Source: Fratercula arctica
Taxonomy: Eukaryota > Chordata > Aves > Charadriiformes > Alcidae
NCBI GenBank assembly: GCA_947846985.1
Contig: CANTUZ010000007.1
Location: 32,244,355 to 32,308,354, forward strand
Length of the DNA: 64,000 nucleotides
Reading direction: 5' to 3'
In this document: positions 11,875 to 24,795 of the stretch, one piece after another
How positions within the stretch are numbered: position 1 is the first letter of the stretch
Layout: each line of letters opens with the position of its first letter
Notes under the pieces: model-generated
What the model saw: the letters and a program-made list of their open reading frames with translations, nothing else
Database searches by the model: none
Told to the model about the DNA's origin: nothing
Program-made: the position numbers and the translations under genes

Positions 11875-14717
11875 GTTGCTGGGTTTTATTTCCTTATTTT
11901 TTCTTGTCTTCCTGATCTTTGACCCTTTATCAAAGGAATGCCGTCTATAATATGATAATAATATGAAATTCTGAGCTCACTTTCTAACAATATATAGCCC
12001 AAAGAATTGTAAAGATGCTCACCTTTATATGAAAAGCAGCTGCTGAGCGGTTTCAGCCTTGTGATTGTCTTTGCTGGGCACAGGGGTGAGGCTCAGGTAG
12101 CTCTGCCTGGCGTTGCAGTGGAATATTAAACATTTTTTGCATTTCCATGAAACAATTGCTCTGTGGGATGAGCGAGTAAATAAACTCATTGGCAAGTCAA
12201 CAAATTGACAGGAGGCCATTTTTCCTAATTTTAGATGCATTTTAGTGCTCAGGAAAGTGAAAAATTTTTGAGTTTTTAAGGGCTACACACTCTGGTGCTC
12301 TCAATCAGTGCTAGGATGAGTCTGAAGCTGGAGTCAGAAATATCTAGGCAGTGTGACACCTTAGGTACATAATGGAGCTCTACAAGAGTGTAAGAAGGAT
12401 TTAGACCTCTAAGCAGGGTTTGACTACCTATTTTGATTTATGGGCTGAATATAAGTGTGTATTTTAAGGAACCATTAGAGTTTGTGATTTGAAATATGCA
12501 GAAAGCAGGCTTCCCCTCAGCCTTGTGTAGGAAAGAGCGACTCAGGCGCCTCGCACAGGCACACATATTTCTTTATAGTAGAGAAAATGGCAGGGAATAG
12601 TCTGTAGCAAGAAAACCCTTTGCTTCAGACTCTCTACACCAAACAGGTGATGGAGTGGTCAGGAATGGCATGATCCATCACTCACTGTGGCCCTGGCTGA
12701 GAAAGTAGGAAAGGAAAAAGAGATAGGGAATGTCTATGTTGTTCTTCAATGTAAAGCATGTATTCCAGGTGTATTTTTTAGGTAAATTAGTGCTGCTGTT
12801 GTTGATAGGGCCACACAAATGCTTGAGAAGGGCTGTGACTTGTAGGTGCAAATAAAGAAAAGCATAGCAGGAATGGGTACCTGCTGGGACACTTGGCCAG
12901 AGCGCGGCTAGAAACTCTGCTGTATGAGATGTTGTGAGAGGCATATGGAGGTAATCACTTGAAAAGTATAGTGAGAGATTTTGGCGCCTCCCCACCTCCC
13001 CTGTGCCCCGTCCTTCCACCCCTGCTGCAGACATGTAGCTCCTCTTCTTGGGTGGCAACAGCGGTTGCAGCTGGTGACCCTCATTCGGTGCCCTCTGTCT
13101 CTGCCTTTGCTACAGCTCTTATCATTTGGACAAATGCTGTTCTTGTTTACAATAATGTAAATTTGGAGCAACCCCTCTGCCATTTCTCCAGCGCAAATAT
13201 TGCACTCTGCGTAATTCCCATCTCCTCCTTCACACAGATGGAGCCTGGGAGGCGAGGGAGGAAGGCTGCTCCTTCCAAATATCCATGCATCGATCTTTCC
13301 AGCTGCAAGCCCCAGGTGACTGCACTGGCCATACATTTGATCTATGTAGATATGGGAGCTGCTGTTCGTCTTTTTTTTCCCCTCTCACCTAACAGCACTT
13401 CCCTTCCCAGCTCTGCACCCAGCTGTAAAGCAGGAACCATGGAGGCAGCCCACAGTTTCTTCACTGCACCTCCTTACTGTGGCTCCAGCCCCGAGAAAAG
13501 GCTGCCCTGGCCGTGACAAACTGCGCGCTGGCTCCGTGATTTGTGTAAGCTCAAATTTTCCACTAATTCACTTATATATACTGGATGGAAAACACAGCCT
13601 CGGGGCTGCTATAAACCATGCTGCTGCTGCAGCCGCAAAGGGCCGTCCTGCCAGCTGGGGAGTCACTGGAGCATGCCGAGCGCCGGGGCAAGGACTGACA
13701 TCCAGTTTATGCACTTGTCGGAGGAGCTGTGGTGCAGGAGCGGATCCGGCCCCTCCGTGCAGCCTTTTACAGTGGCACAGCCCTCTCAGCTCAGGTCCTG
13801 GCACCGCAGCTGGCGCGGGAACCTGCCGGTTGGATCATGGGCAGCAGCGAACGCAGTCTCTTGGCCACCGCCAGCTCTGGGTGAATGTTGGCTGCCCAAA
13901 ACCAGCCGCCCTTTTGGGCTGCCCATTGGAAAAAGTCATGGCTTGCTCTCCTTTGCTCTCTTACAGCCTCGATCCACCCTAGCGCTTTGTTTTGTGCTGC
14001 AGTGCGGTTCTGCAGCTTTAATTTTCTGTATAACCCACCGATAGATAATTTAAGAGCATTTTCTTTTAAGAACAGCAAGAGTTGGCTGACTCCCCAAACG
14101 ATTGCTTGTCTTGTTACAGATAGCTGTTGACCTGTTCCTTTAATGTTAGAAGTCTGCATCTAACTGCTTTCCTAAGCCAACCTACTTCCTTCTTTTTTAA
14201 TGAAATTGTCCCTTTAGCCTTTTTCCTGGGCTGGCTTTTCAACAAGAACATTAGAAACAGTCTGCTCAGTTCTTTCCTCTGCTAACACCTTGCCTAGAGC
14301 GAACTTGCAGCTTCACTCTGTCAGCTGTAAGATATAGATATACTGTTGTCTTAATTACTCATATTTCTCCTGCTGCTCATAATTCTGCTTGTTCCACCAA
14401 AGAGCTCTTCAGAGAGCTTTACTGCTTCCCTTTCCCTTTCTTTGGGGGTTTAAAGGTTGTCAGATATATAAACGATCCTTGTTGCAGAGCTTTGGTGGTG
14501 GCGGTGTCCTTTATGGAGAAGATTTAGGGGGATGGGAGAACTAAATACAAATGCTTTTCGACTACATCTCTGTGGAAGGAGAGAATACACATAGTACTAC
14601 CTTGGATAACAGAGCATCAGGGAGTGTGTTTGGCAAATCCCATCTCTAATGAACAGCTAGGCAGCTGTTTTTTCTGCAGCTTGAAGTGTAGATGCTGATT
14701 GTCAGGAGTAGAGTTTT

Positions 14718-14721
<4 letters not shown>
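11875..14721. other. Non-coding segment with a GC-richer interval at about 12,900-14,000
   Basis: The first kilobase is AT-rich and featureless. Between about 12,900 and 14,000 the GC content rises and stop codons thin out on both strands. This gives overlapping frames of 185 codons (12,959-13,516, plus), 167 codons (two plus-strand frames from 13,479 and 13,541) and 142 codons (12,908-13,336, minus). None shows a recognisable domain, and openness in several frames at once is what composition alone predicts. The interval could be an old repeat or a regulatory region. Confidence 0.55.

Positions 14722-14749
<28 letters not shown>
14722..14749. repeat. (TC)14 dinucleotide microsatellite
   Basis: There are fourteen perfect TC units followed by CACTACTG; upstream is a T-rich GTTTTCTTT run. 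Confidence 0.97.
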
Positions 14750-17700
14750 CACTACTGACTATCCATGGCTGTATCTGTCTGATTGCTATTCCTCTAAAAA
14801 TACTCTTGAAACTGGATGCTTAAAAAAAAACACCGCTGTGCCATAGGTAATCCATAGTTCTTTCTGGTTTCAGCTCTCTTTTACAATTGTATGCCACTGA
14901 TTCTGTTACCTATATTAATTATTCTGTCTGCTGCTGCAAATATGGCATGTTGAGTAACCTAGAGCAGACCAACAACATGATGTCCGTGGGTTTTTGGAAA
15001 GATTTGAACAAGTTTTATCACAGAAGTGAGGTCTCCGCTGGGTTACAGCTTTGGCCAGAGCCCTTCACTCCTGGGTATTTAAAGTCCACTCTCAATTTTA
15101 ACAGACCTCAGCTTTATACAGTAAGATAGGTCAGTGGCAGAATATATCTTAGTATTCAGCTGGGTGTCTTAGTTCAGCTGGCTGACAGGTTCAGAAAGCA
15201 GTACTGTGAGTTTATGTTCATTGCATAAATTAAGAGCCTGTCAAACTGCTGTGGTTGAGCCCGTTTCCATCATGAAGCTTGTTGGGCTGGAGGTGGGACT
15301 GGGCAGGATGTGCTTTCCACAAGTGGGGTTTAAGCACCTCCACTCCAGGTTTTCTTGCTGCTTCTTAATAATTATCTGTTTAAAATGCTGTCTAAGTATA
15401 TAAGAAGAAACATTTTAGCATCAGAGCAGTGAGAGATGGCAACACCAAAGATAACACGCAACTCTTCAAGGTTTAAACAGACCTAATGGTAGTAAATAGG
15501 CAAATAAACAACAGGCTGCAGTAAGTCATGGCCAAACTCTTCCAGTAGCACAGATGTGACTAAAAAGTCTGTTTGAGAAAGCAAATGGAAATAGATAGGC
15601 GAACTCAGTGAGGGGAATTAGAAATAAAGAGTAATTCTGTTCTGCGTGGAGGAATAGCATGGAGAAAATAGCTCTTCAAGTTTGCTCTCTGCTCTTGGAG
15701 AGCTGAAAGGGATCAGAGTAGCTGTCTCAGACAAGGCAAGTTTCGGGCAAGGTCACATGAGTTAGGTCACATGGGAAATACATGCAAGTGGTAGCTCATT
15801 TCAGGCCATGGTGTATAGGAAGCTCATAGTCAAGGAATATCATCTGAATAACTTACAGTGCAACTCCAGCCCCGAGACTGGACAAGGGAACTGGTGAAGC
15901 TGGCCCTGTTAAAAACCCAGATTCCCTGATGTTTGACACATAAACTGGTTTGATGCAGAGCAAATGGACACACAGTCTGTGATGCTCGACATGGGCATCT
16001 GCATGGCTGCCATCTGCAGGGTGAGATCTGCCTGGGGGTGAGCTGCCCGAACATCCCATTTGCCGTTGCAGAAGGCGGCACTATGATTCCACAAGGATGG
16101 ACTCTGGGAAGCTGGCAAGGCCCTGGGGCCATTAGTTCAGCCTGCTGCTACTGCGAGGGCTGATGGTGTAGCTAGGGGCTGCAGGGTGCAGGTGGCGAGC
16201 AGGTATTGTGCTCTATTTGTTCAAGGTTTCCTCTTGGAGTCCCAGCACTGTCTCCTGCGGGCGGCTCTGAGGCAAAGTGGTTGGTTAAGTAGGTGGTCAT
16301 GCAGCTGCTTTGGCATCTAGTCCATTCTGGCAGCTGCTCCACAAGGAGCAATTTCCTGCCCAGGGCATCTTCTGCAGCGACGTTGGGCAAACGACTTGAC
16401 CTTGTGCCTCAACTCTCCAAACATAAGGATATTTCCCTGTTAACTCCTCTCTACAAACCCAAGGGCTGTTAAAAGAAGTAGGTCTCGTGACTGTGTGGTA
16501 CTTGGATGCCATGGTAATGTAATTAGCTGCACAGCAATCTTACTAAAAATGTCCTTCGTGGAGGAGAGGATGGGGTGGGGGACTGGTTTAGAGGATGGAA
16601 GTTAAAGGGGAGGAAGTTTCCAGACCTGTGGCTTCACCACAACTTGGCTGCGTAACACAGGTCCTTCAGTGTAGATGTGAATCCAGAGGTTCAGAGCATG
16701 CTGTTTGTTTACTACGTGTGTCCGTAGGAGACATAATGCAGCACAAACTATTTGAAGTGTTACTAGATTATGTAACAGCTTCCCACCCCCAGCAAGCCTT
16801 TTGAAAATTTTATGTGGTATCTTGGGCTAAAAAATCTTTTTGAGCTGATGTATAACTTGCAGTAAACTTGAGGAAAGTATTCCTGTTACCATTACTTTCC
16901 CTTTTTCCTCCCTCTTTCTCTTCCACGTTATATATGGATCCAGGAACCTCTGCATTGCTTAATCCAAAGGCAAGAGGCACAGGGTTCTGCGTGGAAATCT
17001 GAACGCCTCGGTGCAGGAAAGCTGTGCTGCTGATTAGTTTATCTCTGTTACTTTGCCAAACACCCAGACTTTGGCAGCCTGGCAGCCTTTTTATATCCGT
17101 TAGGTCTTTTTCCTCCCTACCCTCAGGATGACCTCTGCGGCGATGGTTGCCAAATGTTACCCATATTAAATATTAGGATGTGTATCAGCATCCACAAGGC
17201 ACACGCTCCCGAGCTGTTAAAGCCCTTTTCTACCGGAGCAGCAGCCTATGAACTGTCTGAAGCTTTTGGAGTTAACAGTTTAGCTCTGGTTAGCTGGAGG
17301 TCATTGTTGAATTGTGTCACCAAATTCTTTTCTCAGCTGTATCCTCGCTACTCCGATGAGGAAGAAATTTTTTTTCTGGTCATTTATGGTTAACCCTATT
17401 GTACGTTTATGTAAGAATTTGTTGGTTAAATAGAGACTAACCACACTAGCAATAAAGTAAGGTTTCACAGCAATATTCAGAGCGTATTTTAAAAATTAGG
17501 CAAGATAATGCAGTGAAATAATGAAAGGCAAACTTGGATTGGGTGGGATTTTGGTGGATTTCTTTATTCAGATGTTGTTCTCCTTGATTTGGATTTTCTT
17601 GAATGCTAGGACAAGGCACAGCCAGCCATATTTTCCATCCTGATGAATGAAACAGAGCTCAAGGAGTTTAGCTGAGATTGGCTTCCCCTGCAAGAAAAAT

Positions 17701-18603
17701 TGCTCTTTGTTGCCTGAATCATAATTTTAAGGCATGAAAACTATTCATCAGGAAAGCAGCATTTTAACTCCTTACATCTTGCAGCCTGATCTTTGCAGAG
17801 TGAAAGAAAAAAATCCTCATCTGCTGAAGTTGATCAGAGTTGTAATAAGTAAGTCTATAAGGTCACCTTGATTACTGTACATCAATGTGGTCCTGACAGT
17901 ATGTTCTTGATAAGACAGCCCATTGCTGTGATTTAATCCAAATCTGTTTAATCGTATATAATCCACATAATTCAAATATACCCACTAAGGATCCAGTTTT
18001 ATAGCTGTACTGAGGGGGAGGGAAACCTTGTGTTGTCACAAGTCATGCTGACATCAGTGGGGTTTCTTATTGATGTAGGACTTAGTGCTGGCACATGCAA
18101 TTACAGCAAAATTTGGGGTTTAGCATATTTGCAATTTGATGTATTTTTAGGAGGCATTCGCTTTGAGGTAAGTGAGTAAATGAACTCTGGGCCATGTCCA
18201 AGAAAATCTCTGACTGAGAGTTGTGCCCAGTGGTCATTTCAGGGGAGAAAAAGAAAAAAAAAAAAAGACTAATCTGAAATTGTTGTGCAATTAAAAAAAT
18301 CATAAACGTTTCATTTATATTTTTGGCTTAGAAATTTCACTTTATACAAACTACGTAAAACTATGTATGCCTGTGCTTCTCTCAAGGCATTCTTTAATGT
18401 TTCAGAAATGTTTCAACAACAACAAAAAAAGATATTTGTCAGCATAAGTAATACACAGATATTATTGCAGTGTTACTGGTTACAATTTTCGTGTTCAAGA
18501 TACCAGTATCAGATCACACTCCATTTGCGTAGCCATTTGTTAATGTGATGCACATGCAGCTCTGTGGCCTCATGCCTGAGAGCCCTGAATCTAAAAAACC
18601 TGC
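14750..18603. other. Non-coding segment, no gene recognised
   Basis: This is mostly unique-looking DNA of average composition, with a GC-richer patch at about 15,830-16,500 that carries several overlapping minus-strand frames (60-100 codons). I see no splice-bounded coding exon or repeat family I can defend. A GAG|gtaagt donor-like site at about 18,163 has no good open acceptor-bounded partner. Confidence 0.55.
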
Positions 18604-18686
18604 TCAAACCCATGGGTAACTGCAAACATCTGAGTAATCCTGTTGAAGTCAGTCCATGCATCCGTTAACGCTGCAAACTAATCCTT
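18604..18686. mobile_element. Palindromic MITE-like relic (hairpin repeat)
   Basis: TGCAAACATCTGAGTAATCC precedes a central TGTTGAAGTCAGT, and CCGTTAACGCTGCAAAC follows as a degraded mirror arm. The centre and the GAGTAATCC arm resemble the TGAGTAGTCCCATTGAAGTC arm of a palindromic repeat common in turtles and crocodilians and found as decayed copies in birds. The pairing is imperfect, so the boundaries are approximate. Confidence 0.45.
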
Positions 18687-21600
18687 AAAAAAATTATGAA
18701 AAGGGCAAAAAGAAAACGCCATGCTTTCCAAGCCAATGAAACTCCATACGTGCTTGAAGTTAAATACTGGAATAAACAAATAGTGCACGATCTGAGAGAC
18801 TGAACCATACTCGTAACCACAGTTTATCTGTTTTCCAGTGAAAACATAAGGTGGACTTTTTTCAGCTTGCATACTGTATCACTTCTGATGCATTTCTGAC
18901 TTGATTTTTTTTTTCTTTGTGGCCATTTTGCAATTTTCTATGGATTTGTTTTGATTGTAAATAGGCATACACATTAGCTAAAGCCAGATAAGTTCTGGCC
19001 GGCTTTGCCAGTAAATCACTGAGCTATGTAATTGGGTTTGTATAAAATTATGCATTGGGAACTTGGCAATAAGTAAAACAGAAACAAAAAGTTGATTTTT
19101 TAAAAATAGTCTCATTTTTGTGCAAAACTTTTTTATTGACCCCGTTCTACTGCCTAGCATGATAATTTTTGATCATTCTTTCAATGTTGAAAACGCAAAC
19201 TCCAGAACAGATCCAAGTAAAACTGGTAATAATTTCTGGTTTGGCTTATAGGTGGAGCTGAATGCAATGCTCGCATTTGTGGTTAACTGCAAACAAAACA
19301 TTATGAAGATGATGGTATTCAGACACATACCCAAACAATCGAATTCAGACAAATTGGATGCAAGACTTTGACCAGCATGAGAAGAACAGGTGAGAACCCT
19401 TGAGGGTGAAGCTGCAATAGTAAGTATTCTGGTGGTCAGGAAAAATGTTTCTCCAGTAACACAATAGATCTTCTATTAGAAACTCAAAATACTAATTACA
19501 ATCTGCCTAAAGACTTGTTATAAATGAAGTGGAGATAGAAACATGTTTATATTATGGGGAAGCTTATTTGCAGATAAGCAGGAAACCAGTCACACATCTT
19601 CACAAACATAATTTTAGCTGTTTTAATTAGCAGGTTTGCTTTGATTTAATTTAATTCAGTGATTCCTTCTATCTTTACTGACACATGTGCAAATAAAATG
19701 TGCTGACCTGACTTTTGACATCCAGTTTCCTTTTTCATTTCTGTTTTTGTTGTTGTTGATTTCGGCAGTGTTTACAGTGAAATGATGGGGTCAACACTTC
19801 CTAACAGCATGGCCAACAGATGTAGCGTGGGGATGACAACCGTACATTTGAGTGGTCTTTTGTTACCCCAGCACTGACTGATTGCTGAGGTGCTGGAAGC
19901 CAGGGTGTCAAAGGCCATCAGAAGTCCTAATAGCCTCTTGATCCCAACTCTATTAAGGGCTGGAATGACAAAAAATATGCCTTTTTGTGTAGTTGCGTGT
20001 AAAAGTGCAGCGAGCTTTTTTGCTAGAGAATGAGACCCCAGAAAGAAGCCCCATGTGTGCCTTTAGCAACTTATTGTAGCATGTGCATCAACTTTGGGTG
20101 GAAAAGCAAGATTTAAAAGCTGTCAGAATTCATATATTTAACGTTTGGAGATTTGGTGGTTTTATTTAACAGTGAAAGTACTTACTGACAGAATGAAAAC
20201 ACGTAGTCCAGAATAAAAATACCACATTAATGCACTGACAAAAAAACCCCCTGTGTTGACTATGCTGAGCTTTTTGTTGGTTTGAGTGCTTGGAAGCTAT
20301 TTTTTCTTCTTTATATCAGAAAAACAGTTGCTAATACACCAGGTGTTGTTCTCCCTGCTCTCTCCACCCCTCCCTTTTGCAGTCTCTCGCAGCTGTATCA
20401 TAGGTAATTAAAACAATCACTGAAATGTTTCAAAGCTGTTGTAGCCTTTAGTTGACTTTTAAAATTCGTATTTGAAGAAGAATGGTAAAATTAATTTGTA
20501 TCTGGCTCGGAAAAGTGCTCTTTACTTGAGCAATGGACTTTACGACATCACCAACAAAAAGAATGAAATTAATATTATACTTGCCTTTATCTAGGGTTAT
20601 TCTGTTAACTGTTTTATACTGGAAATTAATTTCAATATCATACAGATGTCTACAAGTCATGAATGCAGCAGTTCTGGCATGCAGTCAGATAGCTCTCCTA
20701 CTTCAAAATCGTGGTAAAAGTAATAATTCAAAAGGAGTAAACTTGCCAGGACAATTAAATGATTCTGCCCCTAGATAATGGAAAGATGGAGTTTATATTA
20801 TTGGATGGTAAAATATGTAAGATTGAAAAGTGTTATTAAAGAAGTATTATGTGATTATTTTGAAAAGTAAAGTAATTTTACAGGTTCACCTTTCTACTGA
20901 GAACAAATCCTTTAGTGATATGAAAAGCAGAGACTTCTGGATAGGCATATTTCGAGGTTGAAATGCTCCTCTGTTTTTCTTCCCTGTCTCTCTTTTTTGT
21001 GTTTCAGTTCCCCGCTTCAGTAGTTGGCTTTAGAAAACTTCTAATTCATTCATTATAGAATGCTTGGTCTATGGGACAGGATTTTATTCTCAAAATAAAC
21101 TTCCTTGTAATATATTCTTTCTGATCCTCAAAAAAGCACTTCATCTTTACAACTGAATGTGTTACGTCAGTGTAAAGCAGATCCTTTTCTCCCTTTTTGC
21201 CCTCCTCCCCTCCTTTGCTGGTTTGTCCCTCTTTGAAGGTTGGTGCTTCCCTGGCGTGGGCAGGAGTGGTGGCAGCTGCCACATGCAGAAAAGGCAAGTT
21301 CAGGAATTTTCAGTATGATTGGAATGGGTTCGGGCTTCGAAATTGCTAATTAAGAAACCAACCATGTAGGATGAAAGGTTTTGCGTACCCCTCGTTGGTT
21401 TGTGGGGAATCCTTGACTGGTGTGTATGTCAATATGCATATAGAGCAAGTACATGTGTATATTTCAAAATCTGACATACCAGGGAACAGAGCGCAAACCA
21501 AAAATACCAATACTGACAAATTAAAATAATGACTCTTCCCCATTAATTTTAAAATAAATACCTGTTGCTTTTTGTGCAAATATTTCCTGCTGATTAAAGG

Positions 21601-22826
21601 CAGCACAATCTCTTCCTCTTTCTTTGCTCCTTTGTGAATGCTTCTAACCACACACGGGTATTGCAAACAAATCTACGAATGTGGATAAAAATAAGACTTA
21701 AATACTCATCTGCATCTTTGCATCAACACAACTCAGTTTGACAGTATATTTTTGCCAGGTGGAACAAAGAGCAATAAATTAGTTTTGAACATTTATGATC
21801 TTGCAGTATAAAGACTGCAACAGACTGTGTTCAAAATCAATTGTCAGAGTGATGGGGGATTAATAACTCTGGTACTGTAACCTTTTACGTATCTGCCGAC
21901 TGGGTAAGGGCACATTTCAAGATCTGCTGCCATATTTCATTATTGCAACTTATATTTGAAAGACCTTTTTGATGCTTAAAAAAAGAAACAGATTAGTTTT
22001 TACCAGAGCTGGATGAATAACTCATAATTAATAATTCATTCAGGGAATTTTGCCTTTTATTCTGTGGGAAGAATAAAAAAAATGGTTGTCAAAATTTTTC
22101 ATGATCTCTATTGACTAGTTGTTTTTTTTTTTTTTTTTTTTTAATCAAAATTAGAAATCAGAATTCAGGGTGTGTTACTTATTTGTGATTGATAAGTCAT
22201 GTGGTATAGGTTTAATTCCCCAGTTAATTGAGGACAACTACTAGAATAAATTTCATGATTAAATGTTTGAGGAGAGTATGTTTAAAAATCCCTTTCTACA
22301 TGCATGCAAGCTAAAAACCAGTTTTTGAAAGTGCTGTTGAAAGTAAAAATCCAAGTGCATGAAAATTGTTGGAAAGAAAATGCAAATGAGGCAGGAATAT
22401 GTTGAAACCAAGTACATTACAAGACACAAAAGAGTTTCTGTAGACTCCTACAGTATTTTCCAGCTATAGTTTTCCCTCTTGAATTTCCACACCCATTTTG
22501 AGAGAAGACCACTAAATATTGGGAACAAATATGGGAGCAAGGTAAATGGGAGCTTTATTGAATTTCCCTGTCTCCCCAGCTACTCTGTTGTATCTTACGA
22601 TAGTGAAAGGTTTTATAATAGTGAAACCACATGAAAAGTTGTCATCATGTGGTTTTCTTTGCCTCTCAGCTGGCAAGGTTACATCCCACCAACGCGAGCT
22701 CTACTGGGCTAAGGGGCATCTATGGCTGCTGCTTCATTTTTTTCATGTGTGCACTTTATTTTGGTTTCTTCCTAAATAGAGGTAAAACAGTTAAATATTT
22801 CCCAACAAAATACACATATGCAATCT
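18687..22826. other. Non-coding segment, no gene recognised
   Basis: This is AT-rich unique sequence. An ATTAAT/TAATTA-rich run lies at about 22,024-22,040, and a 21-base T run at 22,122-22,142. A CAG|gtgaga donor-like site occurs near 19,388 but lacks a convincing acceptor. The open frames are all short. Confidence 0.6.
22122..22142. repeat. Poly(T) tract, 21 bases
   Basis: This is the longest pure T run in the window. Similar tracts of 16-19 bases lie at 5,918 (T), 30,209 (T), 39,565 (A), 39,907 (T), 47,638 (T), 53,390 (A) and 54,052 (T). None is attached to a retroposon body that I can recognise. Confidence 0.95.
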
Positions 22827-22958
22827 CAAGGGCCGTGCATACCATCAAACTGTCATTTCCTTTGATTAACCTTCACCTGACCTCCCTCCCTAAGGCGGTT
22901 TCAGATCCTTTTGTTCCTCCATTTAAGTATTGCACTCCATCAGGTGAGTACATCTGTC
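22827..22958 (+). repeat. Left arm of a 1.97-kb inverted repeat pair
   Basis: This 132-bp segment is about 84% identical, by eye, to the reverse complement of 24,661-24,795. A 36-base stretch (22,849-22,884 against 24,738-24,773) is identical. It contains CCTTTGAT, a TCF/LEF-type core, and a TGACCT nuclear-receptor half-site. Both arms also share an identical CAGGTGAGTACATCT (22,941-22,955 here), preceded 39 bases upstream by a TTTCAG in each arm, so each arm looks like a microexon between splice sites. However, the flanks are better conserved than the would-be exon. It may be a terminal inverted repeat, two copies of an uncatalogued repeat, or a duplicated regulatory element. Confidence 0.85.
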
Positions 22959-24660
22959 ATTCAAGAGCTGGCCATTTTATTAGGGAACTCGATGGAGATG
23001 TTCTAATGGAAAACTCTGTGCAGAATCTGTCACAGGTTAAACAACCCAGCTGTATGGGCAGAGCTGGCACCACTCGCTGGATGTGTCCTTTAGAAATGAA
23101 AAGGAAGAAGGGCTTGCATAGACACAATTGAAGGTAGCTGAATTTTAAGAGTGTATATTAATTGTTTTGTGAATACTATTAAATATTGAAGATCAAAAAA
23201 GGATCATGACTGAGATCAACGGGACTTTTCTGTTGCAGCTTCTTCATGTTGTCAGGAAGTGCCAGTTTGGGGAGAATAAAATTACTGACAGGAGAGGATC
23301 GGAGTTAATGAATCATCTACCTCTTTTACAGTGGTAGAGTTTGGAAATTGCCATGGTAGTTGATTTTAGGATTTAGAAACCAAACAGGTTTGTGTTTGTT
23401 CTCAATTTTTTTTTATTATCTACAGATAGCAAGAAAATGAAAATTAAGAAGGCCAGAAAAAATAAAACATTTCAAAATGATTCATGCCTATAAATTTCAG
23501 TTGATCCAAACGGAAGTTTTTTGGATGGCAGTTTGCAAGAAATATTGATACTTTATGTCACAGCTTGCGACAATTTTTAAACTTTTTTAATTTTTCTTTA
23601 AATCCTGAAAATTCGTCTAGGGTGAATAATAAGAAACTGAGATAGTATGAATCCAATCAGATCACACATTTGGCTGACAGCAATGAAAAGCAAAGCCTAC
23701 ACTGAATCCATAGCTTCTGCTTCTGTGAGAGAATATTTTGTTGAATGATAATAAGGGCCATGTGCGATGAAGGACCTCTTCATCCCAAAGTAAGCTTGTA
23801 CAGTGGCTCATGGTGGTTCCTAAGAGCTAAAACTATGCACCTTGATTCTAGGCTTAATTTGGCTGTTGAATCTCATATCTTTCCTGGTAGATTAAAAATG
23901 TGCTACCAGAAGCATCCGCATCATATAAATTCTTATGGATGAGGATTGACTCATCCCTTAAGTCAGTCTCTGATGGACTTAATAGGTCAGATTTCCTTAA
24001 CATTTCATCATCAGGCATATTTTACAGATCTTATATGATTTTTGTAGATACTTTTTGCCCCTTCCCAACTTTTCCTTTTTTCATTATACAGTTTAAAGTT
24101 TGAAGAACAGAGTCAAAGTATGCAGCACTTCATGATTTCTACTCAACCCCCAAGACTGTAAGACTCTTAGAAAAATAGTAAGTTTTAAAATAAGAAAGAA
24201 CTGTAGTATAAGATTTCTGTGCAGACGCTGAATGCTGGATCCATTCCTTCTGCAAAGAGTTTATAACCTATTTTATAAGCTTTTATTCATGCTGGCTTTT
24301 TTCCCATTCCAGTGGACAAGTTGCGTTTTGTAACTGATGTGGAAGCCGACATGGTTACAGATGCAGAGCAGAGGTGTTGGTGAGAACTGCCAAGATGACG
24401 GGGTTGGTAAATCTGTACCAGCCAGCAGCACCGACGTCCTGGTCTGGGTGAACTGGTGTGGTTTGCTCAATTGTCTTTTAACTAATACCTAGAAAAATAC
24501 ATTGTATAATTCCACAGGGATTGTAAAAATCCCAGTATTGGAGTAAATGTGACCTGTTGTTGTCCCTGTTAAGGTTATTTTTGCAAATGATTCTCCAGAG
24601 CAAACATTTTCTGTCAAATCCTCCCCAAAACCAGTCTGCTCCCCATGAATGTTCTGTACT
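22959..24660. other. Spacer between the inverted repeat arms
   Basis: This is about 1.7 kb of AT-rich sequence with no transposase-like or other recognisable open frame; the longest plus-strand frame that runs in from the left arm stops at 23,131. I looked for continued similarity inward from the arms and found none beyond about 22,958 and 24,661. Confidence 0.6.
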
Positions 24661-24795
24661 GACGGAGATGTACTCACCTGGTGTACTGAAGAATTTAAAT
24701 GGAAGAACAAAAAGAAACTGAAATTGCCTTAGGGATTGAGGTCAGGTGAAGGTTAATCAAAGGAAATGACAGTAAAATGGCATTCATGGCTCTTG
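24661..24795 (-). repeat. Right arm of the inverted repeat pair
   Basis: This is the reverse-complement partner of 22,827-22,958. Relative to the left arm it carries three single-base-scale insertions, about 21 substitutions and the same 36-base identical core (24,738-24,773). Read on the minus strand it has TTTCAG, a 40-base interval and CAG|gtgagt. Faint similarity may continue outward (AACAGTTAAA is seen on both sides), so the outer boundary is uncertain. Confidence 0.85.

Noticed and set aside
12959..13516. 185-codon plus-strand frame
   Set aside because: Other frames on both strands are equally open in this GC-rich interval; no motif or homologue is recognised.
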